Part shown: piece by piece, positions 8,874-17,695 of the stretch | Layout: the number at the start of each line of letters is the position of its first letter | How positions within the stretch are numbered: the stretch's first letter is position 1 | Translations under genes and position numbers: made by a program | The notes under the pieces: generated by a model | Databases searched by the model: none | The model's input: only the letters and a program-made list of their open reading frames with translations | Told to the model about the DNA's origin: nothing | DNA from: Chara braunii | Lineage: Eukaryota > Streptophyta > Charophyceae > Charales > Characeae | Assembly (NCBI GenBank): GCA_003427395.1 | Contig: BFEA01000002.1 | Coordinates: 97,378-125,680, forward strand | DNA: 28,303 nt | Reading direction: 5' to 3'

Positions 8874-9407
8874 TCAATCCAAAAAGTATCGTTGAACTTC
8901 CCAGCGGGCCGTTGCCCTTCGCTTAGTGTGAAAGGGGGCGGGTACACTTCTAGTGTCTCGTTTTCGGATCAATTCCCGACGCCGCTCATTGCACAACTCA
9001 GAATCTGATGTGGACGGTCTCAATCGTGTAGCTCGTTCTTTGTGTTCGTCCTCGCTCCGTATGCGGTAGTGGAAGCCCTTGGATTGGTAACGCTCGAGGC
9101 GACAGTAGTCACTACACAGAGTGTTGGGGCAATGGGGCGCTATTGCCGTCCACGGAATGACAATCAACTCGTTAAACGGTAATAGCAGTGAATAAGGCAG
9201 AAAATGTGTATCAATAATGACAAAACCTGCTCCGACAAATCCTGAGCGACGAGTTTCAAGAGGGAAATAATATCGGCCGCCGATCTTGGCGACGGCTTCT
9301 CGTACGTCCCACTTGCATACACATGTCATGTTCTCGTTGTACGGAAAGAGACGTGGCGGGAGTACGGGAGGCCGGTGCCTTGTCGAGTTGGGGCCTTCAG
9401 TCCACAT
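8874..9407 (-). CDS. LTR-encoded conserved protein, copy 1 (intact, 177 aa)
   Basis: I do not recognise this protein. It starts at a true ATG (9405-9407) with an in-frame TGA three codons upstream. Landmarks are FPY at residues 21-23, CxCxWD at 29-34, GGRYYFP at 43-49, a mainly hydrophobic stretch with FLPYSLLLPF at 69-78 and IPWTAIAPH at 84-92, a Cys cluster CPNTLCSDYC at 93-102, and a basic tail rich in RRR/RKR at 142-150. Related copies lie at 23138-23674, 25739-26280 and 12835-13250. Changes between copies 1 and 2 are mostly silent. It lies inside the LTR about 1.05 kb downstream of a TATA box, so in a full-length transcript it would precede gag. The hydrophobic part could be membrane-associated, but this is only a guess. 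Confidence 0.7.
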   Translation of the reverse strand: MWTEGPNSTRHRPPVLPPRLFPYNENMTCVCKWDVREAVAKIGGRYYFPLETRRSGFVGAGFVIIDTHFLPYSLLLPFNELIVIPWTAIAPHCPNTLCSDYCRLERYQSKGFHYRIRSEDEHKERATRLRPSTSDSELCNERRRELIRKRDTRSVPAPFHTKRRATARWEVQRYFLD

Positions 9408-10460
9408 GAAGAATCAATCAATAATCGTTCATCATTAATCCCCGTTTATCGATCGGGCTTTTCTGGTTATCGCCTTTATCTGTCGGAAACATGCAAGGCA
9501 AAATGGGGACATCTTTCGTCTCTCAGAGAGAGAGAGCTTGCAATAGTCTATGGTTCCGCCCAGAAATTTTCATACAGTGATCGTAGGGATGGTACCTACA
9601 TCAAGTGGGACCTAGCTAGTGATCCACGCATGCAGGTCGTACGTGGCGCCCTTCTTCTTTTCGAGAAGGCAAATCGCTTTTCGGGTTTGTGAAACGAGGG
9701 CAAGCCGCAGAAGGTACGCGGAACGTATTCCGGAGTGAAGGCCTGCCCGAAATCACAACATCATCAGATCTAAACACTCTTGCGATCTCGAACAAAATCG
9801 CAACAATATTGTTCCAGCCAACAGCTCAATCGCAACCCATTCATCATAATTCTTCAGCCAAATCAAAAACCAATCCATCAATGACAAAGCATTCGCAATT
9901 ACTGTCAAGTGCTTCGTGTGCTCTGCACCCCTGCCCCGTTATCCCGAGTCTATCAAAGCGCCGGCCCATCAGGCAACCATTCCCAAACATGCATAGTCAT
10001 TCACATCAGAAGATAAGCAAGCGAAATGAATTTCATAGAGGACAATCACACAGAAGTATGGAGCTGAAAAATAGTTCCGGCTTAACTGCCGGCTTAACTG
10101 CCGCGAAGCTGCACTCACACCAAAGAATAGGACAAAAACAAGGGAACGCATCCGCCATAATGTTTCGTCATGGCCCCGGGCCATTCATCCCTTTAACTCT
10201 TGTCACTCCTCATACATGCACCAACGGTCCCGCCCGTCGCGTGCCACTTGCCACCATCGCGATCGTCACCCCGCCGACTTAGTTTCTGCGAGGGCTTGCC
10301 CTGATCCCACATTCCGTCGTGGCGATCAGGTGCATAACCAGCCAGTCTACAGTCAGCCCATCGGGACTTTTCGACTCGCACCACACGCACACCATCTAGC
10401 CACTACTTCCCGGAAGCTGGCTGACGAGTTGAGAGAGAGCTTTGCGGATGCGCCGGTGGA

Positions 10461-10467
10461 ATTTATA
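10461..10467 (-). promoter_or_regulatory. TATA box of LTR copy 1
   Basis: TATAAAT on the - strand, within a segment strongly conserved with 24866-24872 in the other LTR. It lies upstream of the LTR ORF in the direction of element transcription. Confidence 0.55.
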
Positions 10468-11350
10468 ATTGCGAGAGGGGAGAGAGATGCGGGGAAAGAT
10501 GAAGAATAGGGTAAGAGGAGGGTAAGGGAGGGTTTGAGGGTAATCGCTCGTTGAAAGCCATGTTGATCCCTCACAACCCGATCTCAGCCAATCAAAATCG
10601 GCGCGCAGTAGGAATCTCCTCTTACACGACGCTTCTCCTTGGCTAGATGGAAAGGGAGGATCGACCTCGTTTTCGAGCGCAAGTTTGAGAGCGGGAAGAA
10701 GAAGAGTGAGAAGGATAGCACGAAATGGGTCCAAGATTCAGATGATCAAGAAAGAGAAAAAAGGCGCGCGTGGGGAAGGAGGGAGAAAAACAGTTACAGG
10801 GAAAGGGAGCGAGAAAGCATGTGCGCGCGAGGGAAGGTGCTAAGAGGAGCACGAGAAGGAAGGAGGAGGGAACTCGTTTACATGGTGCCGAATAGTAAGA
10901 GAAGAATGGGCACCTAAATAGTTGCAGTTTTTCCCAGTCCTATGCTAATTCAAAAATTGAGGTCACCATATCCGCGCGAAAAGTAGACGTGGGAAAATAA
11001 AGTGCTACGCCCATCCCTATTCCTACAAAATTCCCAGAGTTTTTCATGTCAAGGCCAAAAACATTCGCTCGTGAAAGGACACGCCACGTTCCGTTAATTA
11101 CGAAATTCCTAACTGTCGAGCCGAATTTCGAACGCGCTCACTAAGGCGCGCGTAATTCCCATGCATTTCCAAATTAAAAAAAGATGACGGAATTTCAAGA
11201 ACTACTAGTGCTGACGAACGAGGTACCTTTAATCGAGCAAAAACAGAGGGGAGGTTTTCGGGGCCGATCAAGACACATCTAGATGCAGAGAAAACACGGG
11301 AAGGAAAGGGGTCCGAAAGATGGCGCAGGTCCGGAAGCTGGTTCGTCACA

Positions 11351-11370
11351 CTTTTGTTGTCCTTTTCTAC
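11351..11370 (-). promoter_or_regulatory. Polypurine tract before the 3' LTR
   Basis: The - strand reads GTAGAAAAGGACAACAAAAG immediately before the LTR start TGTGACG. Its position and purine richness match the primer for plus-strand DNA synthesis, although three pyrimidines interrupt it. Confidence 0.6.
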
Positions 11371-11387
11371 CGGGCAGCTATGTTTGA

Positions 11388-11428
11388 CTACATATATATA
11401 TGTATATATATATATATATGAATATATG
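11388..11428. repeat. (TA)n-rich microsatellite
   Basis: A run of TATATA with a few interruptions lies just inside the 3' LTR. A TATATATA block occupies the same relative place near 8455-8482 in the + strand relative, so it is probably an old part of the element. Confidence 0.85.
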
Positions 11429-11429
11429 A

Positions 11430-12170
11430 AGTAAGCGATATTCTTCTCTTAATTTCACCTCACACTACCTACTCCTTTTTTTTTATAACAAAAACAATTT
11501 TCAATTACATCCGGGAAACGAACCCAACATCCCTAATATGAATGTTGCAGCCATACAAGGTTGAGAAAGACACTTTCAGCCAATCCTATCCCTGACCACA
11601 ACAGTTCCGCTGTCGAGACCCCGACCTTCCTAGTACTATAAGACTCAAGTTGCAAAAAGGAAAGAAAGGAAAAAAAACAGCATGCCAAAAAAAAAAAGAA
11701 AGGAGAAAAGCTAGCATGCCCAAGGCACAAAGGAAATCTACCGGCTTGTAAAGGCTAACCATATTAGTTTTCACCACCACCCTACCTTGTGCATTCCTTT
11801 GTATGTGTCGCATAATGGTTCTTACTTAGCTGGTTCCCCCTGAGTAGGACTCTCCCTTGATATTGCATAGGTATTGGGACCGTAGCGTTATTTTGGCTTC
11901 CCTGCTCCCTGATCTGGCTTCCTCCCTAGTCGGTGAGTTGTGTGCATGTTTCCCTCACCCACTACCCTCATCACCCTAATGTCGGCCATTGCATGCCTTC
12001 AACTAGGTATATCTCTACCTTATCCCCGACTCCCCTTTCATGGTAGACCCTGCATGGTGTCACCCTTTTGTCAGGCATTACCCGCCTTGATGGTCTATTT
12101 GTTAGGGTCATTGGTTTTGTTTCCCTACCATTCCCTCGCCCTAAGCCTTATGACCTATCCCATCTTCATG
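11430..12170. other. Non-coding internal stretch
   Basis: Contains short A-rich and T-rich runs and no supported gene. No integrase motif (HHCC or DDE spacing) was seen in either strand. Confidence 0.4.
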
Positions 12171-12617
12171 TGTGACGACCCTTAGGAGTTTCGATTCTCA
12201 GGCTGCATTCACCCCCTCTGAGACGATCCCACTCTTAGTGGCTTGGCGACTCGACATTATCTTGTGACATATTGCAATTTTTTCCTTTCACCACCGAGGT
12301 AATTGCCTCTAGGACTTTATAATTGCACCCTGCTACATTTCGTTTCGTGCTGCTACCGAGGATGTGTATATCAGACATTTACTTTTGCTATGATATTATG
12401 TAGCTTAGGCTGCATTGCATGCCATTGGACTCCGCATGGGGCTTGCTCCGCATCCTAGATTTCTCAGCTTTATTGTTGCAGGGTTCTGCTGCTTTTGTTG
12501 AAACGTGTTTATGACTCTTGTGATCCACACTATAGGTATCAGGATCGTGCAATGTGCCTCCAGCTGCTCTGGGCTAGAGTCAGGGCTATCTGTCTATTTT
12601 GCCTGTTCGGTTTGTGG

Positions 12618-12706
12618 TACCAGGCCATGTGCTCATTCAGTCCAGTCCAGTCCTACCCGATACCTTTGTCGATACCAGGCCAGTCTAGTCCAGTCCAGTC
12701 AGTCCA
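12618..12706. repeat. Short tandem of CCAGT units
   Basis: Two blocks, each TACCAGGCCA followed by AGTCCAGTCCAGTC, separated by about 20 nt. Local duplication of a short motif; no coding meaning. Confidence 0.7.
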
Positions 12707-12834
12707 CTGGGGGTATACCCAACTGCAGTCTATTTTCAACCGCATTCTTCATTTGCACATTTTGGAGTACTGTTGAGTCTGCGTTGGAGCTGCACTGTGT
12801 CTTCCAACTCCTTCTCCATCTCCCTCATCCTCAT

Positions 12835-13250
12835 TTCATTCCTTTATCCTAACGGACCGCCATCCCGGCGGGTCCATCAAAGTGTTGCTACGACTACCAC
12901 TCCTATCTCTTTCCTGATGACTCGCAATGTTCTGCTTTTGTTAACTCTGGATTCGTGATCGTATATACTATTTTTGCCCCTTATTCGATCCTGTTACCGT
13001 ATAATGGGCTCACGGTTTATCCCTTGGGCCGCCATCGCTCCCTAGTGGCCTCGCACCCTGTGTTCAGACTGTAGACATAGTGAACATTTACAAGAAAAAG
13101 AGTTTGAGTACATGCCCCATCGAGAAGCAGAAGAGACGGATGGGACTTCGCGTTTGCGGTCGTCTGATTCCAAGTCCAAGCTTTACGAGACACGTAGACA
13201 AACCATCACAACTTTTGAAATTAAGACATTGAACAATATAAATTTTCCTC
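12835..13250 (+). pseudogene. LTR-encoded conserved protein, copy 4 (broken)
   Basis: This is a decayed homologue of the ORF at 8874-9407, on the opposite strand. In frame from 12835 it reads a short FIPLS block, a stop, then KCCYDYHS and YLFPDDSQCSAF, then GFVIVYTIFAPYSILLPYN. These correspond to CxWD, YYFPxETQCSGF and GFVIVDTHFLPYSLLLPFN of copies 1-2. A +1 frameshift near 13015-13020 moves it into the frame carrying IPWAAIAP, a TAG, WPRTLCSDC and SRLRSSDS, matching WTAIAPH, CPNTLCSDYC and TRLRPSTSDS. It is the most diverged copy. Conservation of the same landmarks supports a real protein family. Confidence 0.72.
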
Positions 13251-13488
13251 GCATTTTTTATTCGTCTGAGATTTCACAGCAAGAAGGTCTATCCTGACTC
13301 CTTGCTATAGCTCAATCCACACATGGAACTGATCTGAGAGATTCCAGTTCCAACTTGGAACTCTACCCCTACCCCCCCTCTTCCCAAAAATCCTTGGCAC
13401 ACCCTCATTTTTCTCACTTTTTTGGGCGTTCCACACTAGCACCCACTGCGAAAGGTACACAACGCTGGGCGTTAGGTTGTGCATCACA

Positions 13489-13876
13489 TCACAGAGCGGT
13501 GTTCACCTATGGCTTGGCAAACCCTCTTTAGCCCCTGGCCAGTACCATGCCACCTGCGACCCAGAGTAAACATAACCCCTTTCGTCTTCACATTAATAGA
13601 AGGCCCAATCATTATGTGGTGTATTTGGTACAACTTTCAGTCTCGAGATAACGATAAGGACTGGCCAGGGTGAGGCAGAAAAAAAAGTGGTGCGGAGGGA
13701 GTGGAGGAGAGGAGGCTTTCTTTAGGATGGGTCATGTCTCTCCAAAGGCAATGCAGCTATCAACAGAATGAGAATAAATTTCATTGTTTGGAATCATACT
13801 TGCGGCGTATATGCGAGTTGCGCTGATCGCAAATGCGCAGAAAAAAAAAAAGCAACAATGATGTGTGTACACAGGC

Positions 13877-13878
<2 letters not shown>
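13489..13878. other. Non-coding stretch
   Basis: No ORF with recognisable content and no repeat that I can assign. Confidence 0.4.

Positions 13879-13928
<50 letters not shown>
13879..13928. repeat. (GA)n microsatellite
   Basis: 25 uninterrupted GA dinucleotides. Confidence 0.98.
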
Positions 13929-13931
<3 letters not shown>

Positions 13932-14039
13932 GCCCTTTGGCCCCTTTCACATTATTCAGATAACCCCAACCCACACTTCAAGTTCAAAAGTTCCCTGCCA
14001 ACTTAGCAAGGATCTCGTCAGCAGGCTGTGTATCTTTTT

Positions 14040-14185
14040 AACGGAGAACGGACATAATTCAACGCCCGAACCCCCGTTTAACGGGTCTTGGGACCCCCGT
14101 TGAATCGCGTTTAACGCGAGAACGGGGGTGTCGCGTCGAATTCCGAAAAACGGAATTCTCACGTTGGGCCTCGGACACGTGGCCC
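14040..14185. repeat. AACG/CGTT palindrome cluster 1
   Basis: Several short self-complementary blocks occur close together: CCCGTTTAACGGG (about 14071-14083), GACCCCCGTTGAAT, CGCGTTTAACGCG (14106-14118) and AATTCCGAAAAACGGAATT. Similar words recur at 15945-16045. They look like subterminal repeats of a DNA element, but no terminal inverted repeat was found. Confidence 0.55.
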
Positions 14186-14442
14186 TACGCGCCCAAACAC
14201 AAAAAAACAGGGAAAAAAAAAAAACATTTTGACCTCTATTAGCAGGACGGGGTGGCCAAACATGCCCCTCCCTTTCGAAAATCAAACTGCAAGAGGGAAA
14301 AAAGATGGGGCCACCCCGTACCCCAACACTCTGAGCACATGTGTGTGCATGTTGGTGCATGTCCTTTTGTTTTTTTTTTTTTACCAAATGCTCCAATCTG
14401 TATGTCCAGTCTCATTTCCGAAGGGCCCATGCATATTAGCAA

Positions 14443-14765
14443 GGACCCCTCGTGGAGCAGATATGAACATTGGACTTGTAATCTGTCTGCGTGGGCCTAG
14501 AATATATAGTCTGGATTCGAATTCAGGTCTGTGCATCACACTGCTCATAGTTATGGGTCACTAATTGTCTGTTTTCTTGTCTTTCTATTGTTTCTCGTTT
14601 TTCTTTTGTTTTCTGTTTTTCTTTTTCTTTTTTCATTTTTCTTTTGTTTTCTCGTTTTTTATTTTCTTAGGAATATGTGCAGTGGCCCTAAGGGCCTCTA
14701 CTCACCACATGCATAGAAGACAAAACATATGGCAGTGTATTATTCCACGTTCTAGTAGAAGATCC
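14443..14765 (+). repeat. Dispersed SINE-like repeat, copy A
   Basis: Blocks in order: GGACCCCTCGT, GGGCCTAGAATATATAG, CTGGATTCGAATTCAGG, ATAGTTATGGGTCACTAA, a T-rich middle, GTGCAGTGGCCCTAAGGGCC, ACTCACCACATGCATAG and GACAAAACATATGGCAGTG. The same order is found in copy C (inverted) and part of it in copies B, D and E. GGATTCGAATTC is B-box-like, so a tRNA-derived SINE is possible, but no A-box is clear. Confidence 0.7.
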
Positions 14766-14774
14766 ATTCTTTTT

Positions 14775-14792
14775 TTTTTTTTTTTTTTGAAA
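14775..14792. repeat. Poly-T run
   Basis: An uninterrupted T run closes copy A of the SINE-like repeat, perhaps an inverted A-tail of a neighbouring retroposon. Confidence 0.7.
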
Positions 14793-14859
14793 GCCCAGGG
14801 TGTTGTAGAGGCCAAGGACCAGATCCGCGGTGATTGCTGGTATAGCAACAGCCAATGTC

Positions 14860-15235
14860 ACAAGGCCCAGCACACCCCCTGTCCCTACTATCCTACCTCA
14901 GTGTGACCAGCACACCCCCTGTCCCTACTATCCCTATTATCCTACCTAAGTGTGACCAGCACTCAGGACAAGGCCCAACACACCCTCTGTCCCTACTATC
15001 CCTACTATGCCTACTATCCTACCTCAGTGTCACCAACACTCAGGATAAGGCCCAGCACACCCCCTGCCAGCACTCAGGACAAGGCCCAGCACACCCCCTG
15101 TCCCTACTATCCTACCTCAGTGTGACCAGCACACCCCCTGTCCCTACTACCCCTACTATCCCTACTATCCTACCTCAAGGTGTTGTAGAGGACAAAGCCC
15201 AACACACCCCCTGTCCCTACGATCCTACCCCATCA
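14860..15235. repeat. Minisatellite
   Basis: About six irregular units built from AAGGCCCAGCACACCCCCTG, TCCCTACTATCCTACCTCAG and TGTGACCAGCACTCAGGAC, with internal duplication of CCCTACTAT. GGTGTTGTAGAGG occurs at both sides (about 14797 and 15179). The translation into repeating Leu/Pro/Ser peptides is a by-product. Too irregular and with no constant spacer pattern to be CRISPR-like. Confidence 0.85.
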
Positions 15236-15599
15236 CCCTACCAGTATTGAAGGCAACTTCGACCAGACAGCATTGACAAGCACCAGGGGCATAGTCCCAT
15301 TAGTAGACGGATTGGAGTGTGGCCAATCCAGTCACTTTCCAGTGTGACATTGAGTGGCAGCAGCCTGACAGGTTCATTACGAGTTTCTGGGCTGAGAAAA
15401 CTGGAGAAAGGCAAAAAAAAAAAAAAGAAACAGAGACCTCCCACTGGAAATCACGGTAGAGTGCTTCCCAGCCATCATATCACAAATGATCTGATGGTGG
15501 TGGTTGCAACAACAGTGAACGAAGCACGCCAAATCAGGGAGTCTACCCAACAGGGAGTCTACCCAGCAACATTACCTAAGCAATGCGGGCCAAAAAACA

Positions 15600-15725
15600 T
15601 GTTTATGGTTTTGATTTTTAAAAAAATACACGAAGTTATACAAAAAAATAAAATAAAAAAATGTTGTATATCTTTGAAAGATCTACAACCCTATATTTTT
15701 TATTTTTTTTTCTGTTTTTTTTTAG
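15600..15725. repeat. AT-rich hairpin unit 1
   Basis: Contains the near-perfect inverted repeat GTTGTATATCTTT (15663-15675) / AAAGATCTACAAC (15677-15689), with A-rich sequence before and T-rich sequence after. The whole segment is a diverged direct copy of 15795-15912. Confidence 0.7.
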
Positions 15726-15794
15726 CCCTTTAAAAATCTCTGTGAAACCAAAAAAAAAAAAGACTCGTGTCATTTCTTGTTTTTGTTTTTTCAT

Positions 15795-15912
15795 TGTACT
15801 TATGTTTTTGATTTTTTAAAAATATATTAAAAACTCAAAAAATAACAATAAAAATATGGGGTCGTAGACCTCAAAAAGATCTACGACCCCATATTGTTTT
15901 TTGTTTTTTTTT
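15795..15912. repeat. AT-rich hairpin unit 2
   Basis: ATATGGGGTCGTAGA (15854-15868) pairs perfectly with TCTACGACCCCATAT (15880-15894) over an 11-nt loop. A-rich and T-rich flanks may extend the stem. Shares TTATG.TTTTGATTTTT.AAAA and the hairpin layout with unit 1. Confidence 0.85.
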
Positions 15913-15944
15913 CCGATTATGTTAAGCCTAGGAAACAAATCATT

Positions 15945-16045
15945 GCGGACCCCGTTTTTCCCCGTCCAACGCGCGTTTGAACGGGAGTTGAACGCGAATT
16001 TAACGCGCGTTAAATTATTTAACGCGGACCCCTCGTTAAATCCAG
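15945..16045. repeat. AACG/CGTT palindrome cluster 2
   Basis: A dense set of short palindromic words: CAACGCGCGTTTG, GTTGAACGCG, TTTAACGCGCGTTAAA (16000-16015) and TTTAACGCGGACCCC. The words GGACCCC and TTTAACGCG are shared with the cluster at 14040-14185. Confidence 0.6.
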
Positions 16046-16222
16046 TTCGGACACACAGTCTGCAGGAGAAGAATAGTTGTTGGGCTTGTAGTAAGGAGGG
16101 ATCAGGCCAGCTATATATGGTGTAGCTTTGAATTCAGCAGTTATGGGTTACTGACTTACTAACTCGGCATGTGATTTTCAGGGCTTCACTCCACTACTCA
16201 CCAAATGTGCAAAACTAGAATG
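16028..16222 (+). repeat. Dispersed SINE-like repeat, copy B
   Basis: Aligns with copy A through GGACCCCTCGT, GGCTTGTA, GGCCAGCTATATATGG, TTTGAATTCAG, CAGTTATGGGTTACT and CCACTACTCACCAAATGTGC. It lacks the T-rich middle and is more diverged. It sits tail to tail with copy C. Confidence 0.6.
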
Positions 16223-16246
16223 AATCTTCTCCTCAAAACTGGAACC

Positions 16247-16445
16247 AAACAAGCCATATGTTTTTCTTTTATGCAAGTGCTGATGAGTGCCGCAAGGCCG
16301 TTAGGGCCACTGCACGTAAGAAAAGGAAAAACAAAAAAAAATAAAAAAGGAGACAACTACTGTAATGTTTGTTCGTAAACCCATAGCTCTTGGAACACAG
16401 ACCTGAATCCGAATCCAGAATATATTGCTGGCCTGCTCATGATCC
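16247..16445 (-). repeat. Dispersed SINE-like repeat, copy C (inverted)
   Basis: Read on the - strand, the order is GGCCAGCAATATATTCTGG, ATTCGGATTCAGGTCTGTG, GAGCTATGGGTTTACG, a T-rich middle, GTGCAGTGGCCCTAACGGCC, GCACTCATCAGCACTTGCAT and AAAACATATGGC. This is collinear with copy A over nearly its full length. Confidence 0.7.
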
Positions 16446-16579
16446 TCCAGCAGTTCAAAGAACGTCCTTCGAAATGTGTGGGATCCCTGCTAATTCTCTG
16501 GGGGGAGGCTTTTGAAAAAAAGATGAATTCCTATGAGGAGTACGATGGGGCGCTAAATTATTTTTTTTCTGTGCACTTA

Positions 16580-16612
16580 CAATTTTTAAACCACAAGAAC
16601 CTCGCCCAGTGA
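16580..16612. repeat. Short repeat shared with 17825-17852
   Basis: TTTTTAAACCACAAGAACCTCGCCCAG here and TTTTAAACCACCAGTATCTCGCTCAG at 17825 are copies of one short sequence. They lie on either side of the GA/CT arrays in the same orientation, so they may be ends or parts of a duplicated segment. Written on the - strand, the second continues into a box A-like TAGCTGAGCGAG. Confidence 0.5.
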
Positions 16613-16729
16613 AAAAAAAACCGCGTCGGACAGGGGTTAGGGGAGGAACGACCAGTAATGACCAACCCAAAAAGAAAAAAAAGAAAAACAACAACAACAA
16701 CAACAATAACAACAACAACAAAACAAAAC

Positions 16730-16733
<4 letters not shown>

Positions 16734-16811
<78 letters not shown>
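16734..16811. repeat. (GA)n microsatellite preceded by (CAA)n
   Basis: 39 GA dinucleotides follow a (CAA)n-type run at about 16688-16722. Confidence 0.97.
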
Positions 16812-16815
<4 letters not shown>

Positions 16816-16856
16816 TCACTTTCGATGTGGCAAGCCGTGCAACGCGCCAACTCTCT

Positions 16857-16935
16857 GGGCGTCGCTCCACTACTCTCGACATGCACAAAAGACAAAAATC
16901 ATGGCGGTGTACCTTTCCATGTTCTAGCAGATGCT
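16857..16935 (+). repeat. Dispersed SINE-like repeat, fragment D
   Basis: Holds GGGCGTCGCTCCACTACTC, ACATGCACAAAAGACAAAAA, TCATGGCGGTGTACC and TTTCCATGTTCTAGCAG, collinear with the 3' part of copy A and with fragment E. It lies between two long GA/CT arrays. Confidence 0.7.
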
Positions 16936-16979
16936 TCGCTCTCATTTTCGTCATTACGTGAGTAGTGGAATGAGGCCCC

Positions 16980-17014
16980 CTCTCTCTCTCTTTCTCCCGT
17001 GCCAGCTCTCTCTC

Positions 17015-17108
<94 letters not shown>
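16980..17108. repeat. (CT)n microsatellite up to assembly gap
   Basis: CT dinucleotides with a few GT/GTCTGT interruptions run directly into undetermined bases at 17109. Confidence 0.97.
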
Positions 17109-17493
17109 NNNNNNNNNNNNNNNNNNNNNNNNNNNNNNNNNNNNNNNNNNNNNNNNNNNNNNNNNNNNNNNNNNNNNNNNNNNNNNNNNNNNNNNNNNNN
17201 NNNNNNNNNNNNNNNNNNNNNNNNNNNNNNNNNNNNNNNNNNNNNNNNNNNNNNNNNNNNNNNNNNNNNNNNNNNNNNNNNNNNNNNNNNNNNNNNNNNN
17301 NNNNNNNNNNNNNNNNNNNNNNNNNNNNNNNNNNNNNNNNNNNNNNNNNNNNNNNNNNNNNNNNNNNNNNNNNNNNNNNNNNNNNNNNNNNNNNNNNNNN
17401 NNNNNNNNNNNNNNNNNNNNNNNNNNNNNNNNNNNNNNNNNNNNNNNNNNNNNNNNNNNNNNNNNNNNNNNNNNNNNNNNNNNNNNNNNNNNN
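17109..17493. other. Assembly gap (385 N)
   Basis: 385 undetermined bases. The left edge is (CT)n and the right edge is (GA)n, so the unresolved part contains at least one strand switch of the repeat. The nominal length may not be real. Confidence 1.
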
Positions 17494-17541
<48 letters not shown>

Positions 17542-17605
17542 TGCACTGGCGCGTTCGCCAGAGAGAGAGAGAGAGAGAGTGAACCGGCACGTTCGTGCAA
17601 GGGGC

Positions 17606-17679
<74 letters not shown>

Positions 17680-17695
17680 CTCTCTCTCTCTCTCT
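17494..17695. repeat. Interrupted (GA)n array ending in (CT)n
   Basis: GA runs at 17494-17538, 17560-17578 and 17608-17677 are separated by two related spacers, GTGCACTGGCGCGTTCGCCA (17541-17560) and GTGAACCGGCACGTTCGTGC (17579-17598). The array switches to CT at 17678-17695, so GA and CT arms can pair. Confidence 0.95.

Larger units (their letters stand above)
8663..11350 (-). repeat. 3' LTR of the Ty3/gypsy element
   Basis: The copy is collinear with 22906-25734 over its whole length. On the - strand it begins TGTGACGAACCAGC (at 11350) and ends GGTTGCGCGTCACA (8663), so the ends are the inverted TGTGACG/CGTCACA. Conserved blocks include a TATA region (10440-10470) and the segment CTTCCCGGAAGCTGGC near 10407. 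Divergence between the two copies is clear, so the insertion is not recent. The LTR encodes a conserved ORF at 8874-9407. Confidence 0.85.
12171..13488 (+). repeat. Divergent LTR relative in + orientation (possible solo LTR)
   Basis: The right end is clear: CCAAAAATCCTTGGCACACC at 13384-13403 is identical to the - strand of the 3' LTR near 8749-8769. The end GGGCGTTAGGTTGTGCATCACA (13468-13488, one more base run before) parallels GGGCGTGAGGTTGCGCGTCACA there. It holds copy 4 of the LTR ORF. The left end is a proposal based on TGTGACGACC at 12171, which resembles the LTR start. This unit is about half the length of the big LTRs, and no target duplication was found. Confidence 0.6.

Noticed and set aside
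10639-10917. Arg/Glu-rich ORF in the left LTR
   Set aside because: Purine-rich LTR sequence; not kept as an ORF in the matching part of the other LTR.
14531-14906. Phe-rich membrane-like small ORFs
   Set aside because: They come from T-rich low-complexity sequence in the SINE-like repeat.
14860-15235. CRISPR-like array
   Set aside because: Units are irregular, with no constant repeat and unique spacers; it is a minisatellite in a eukaryotic context.
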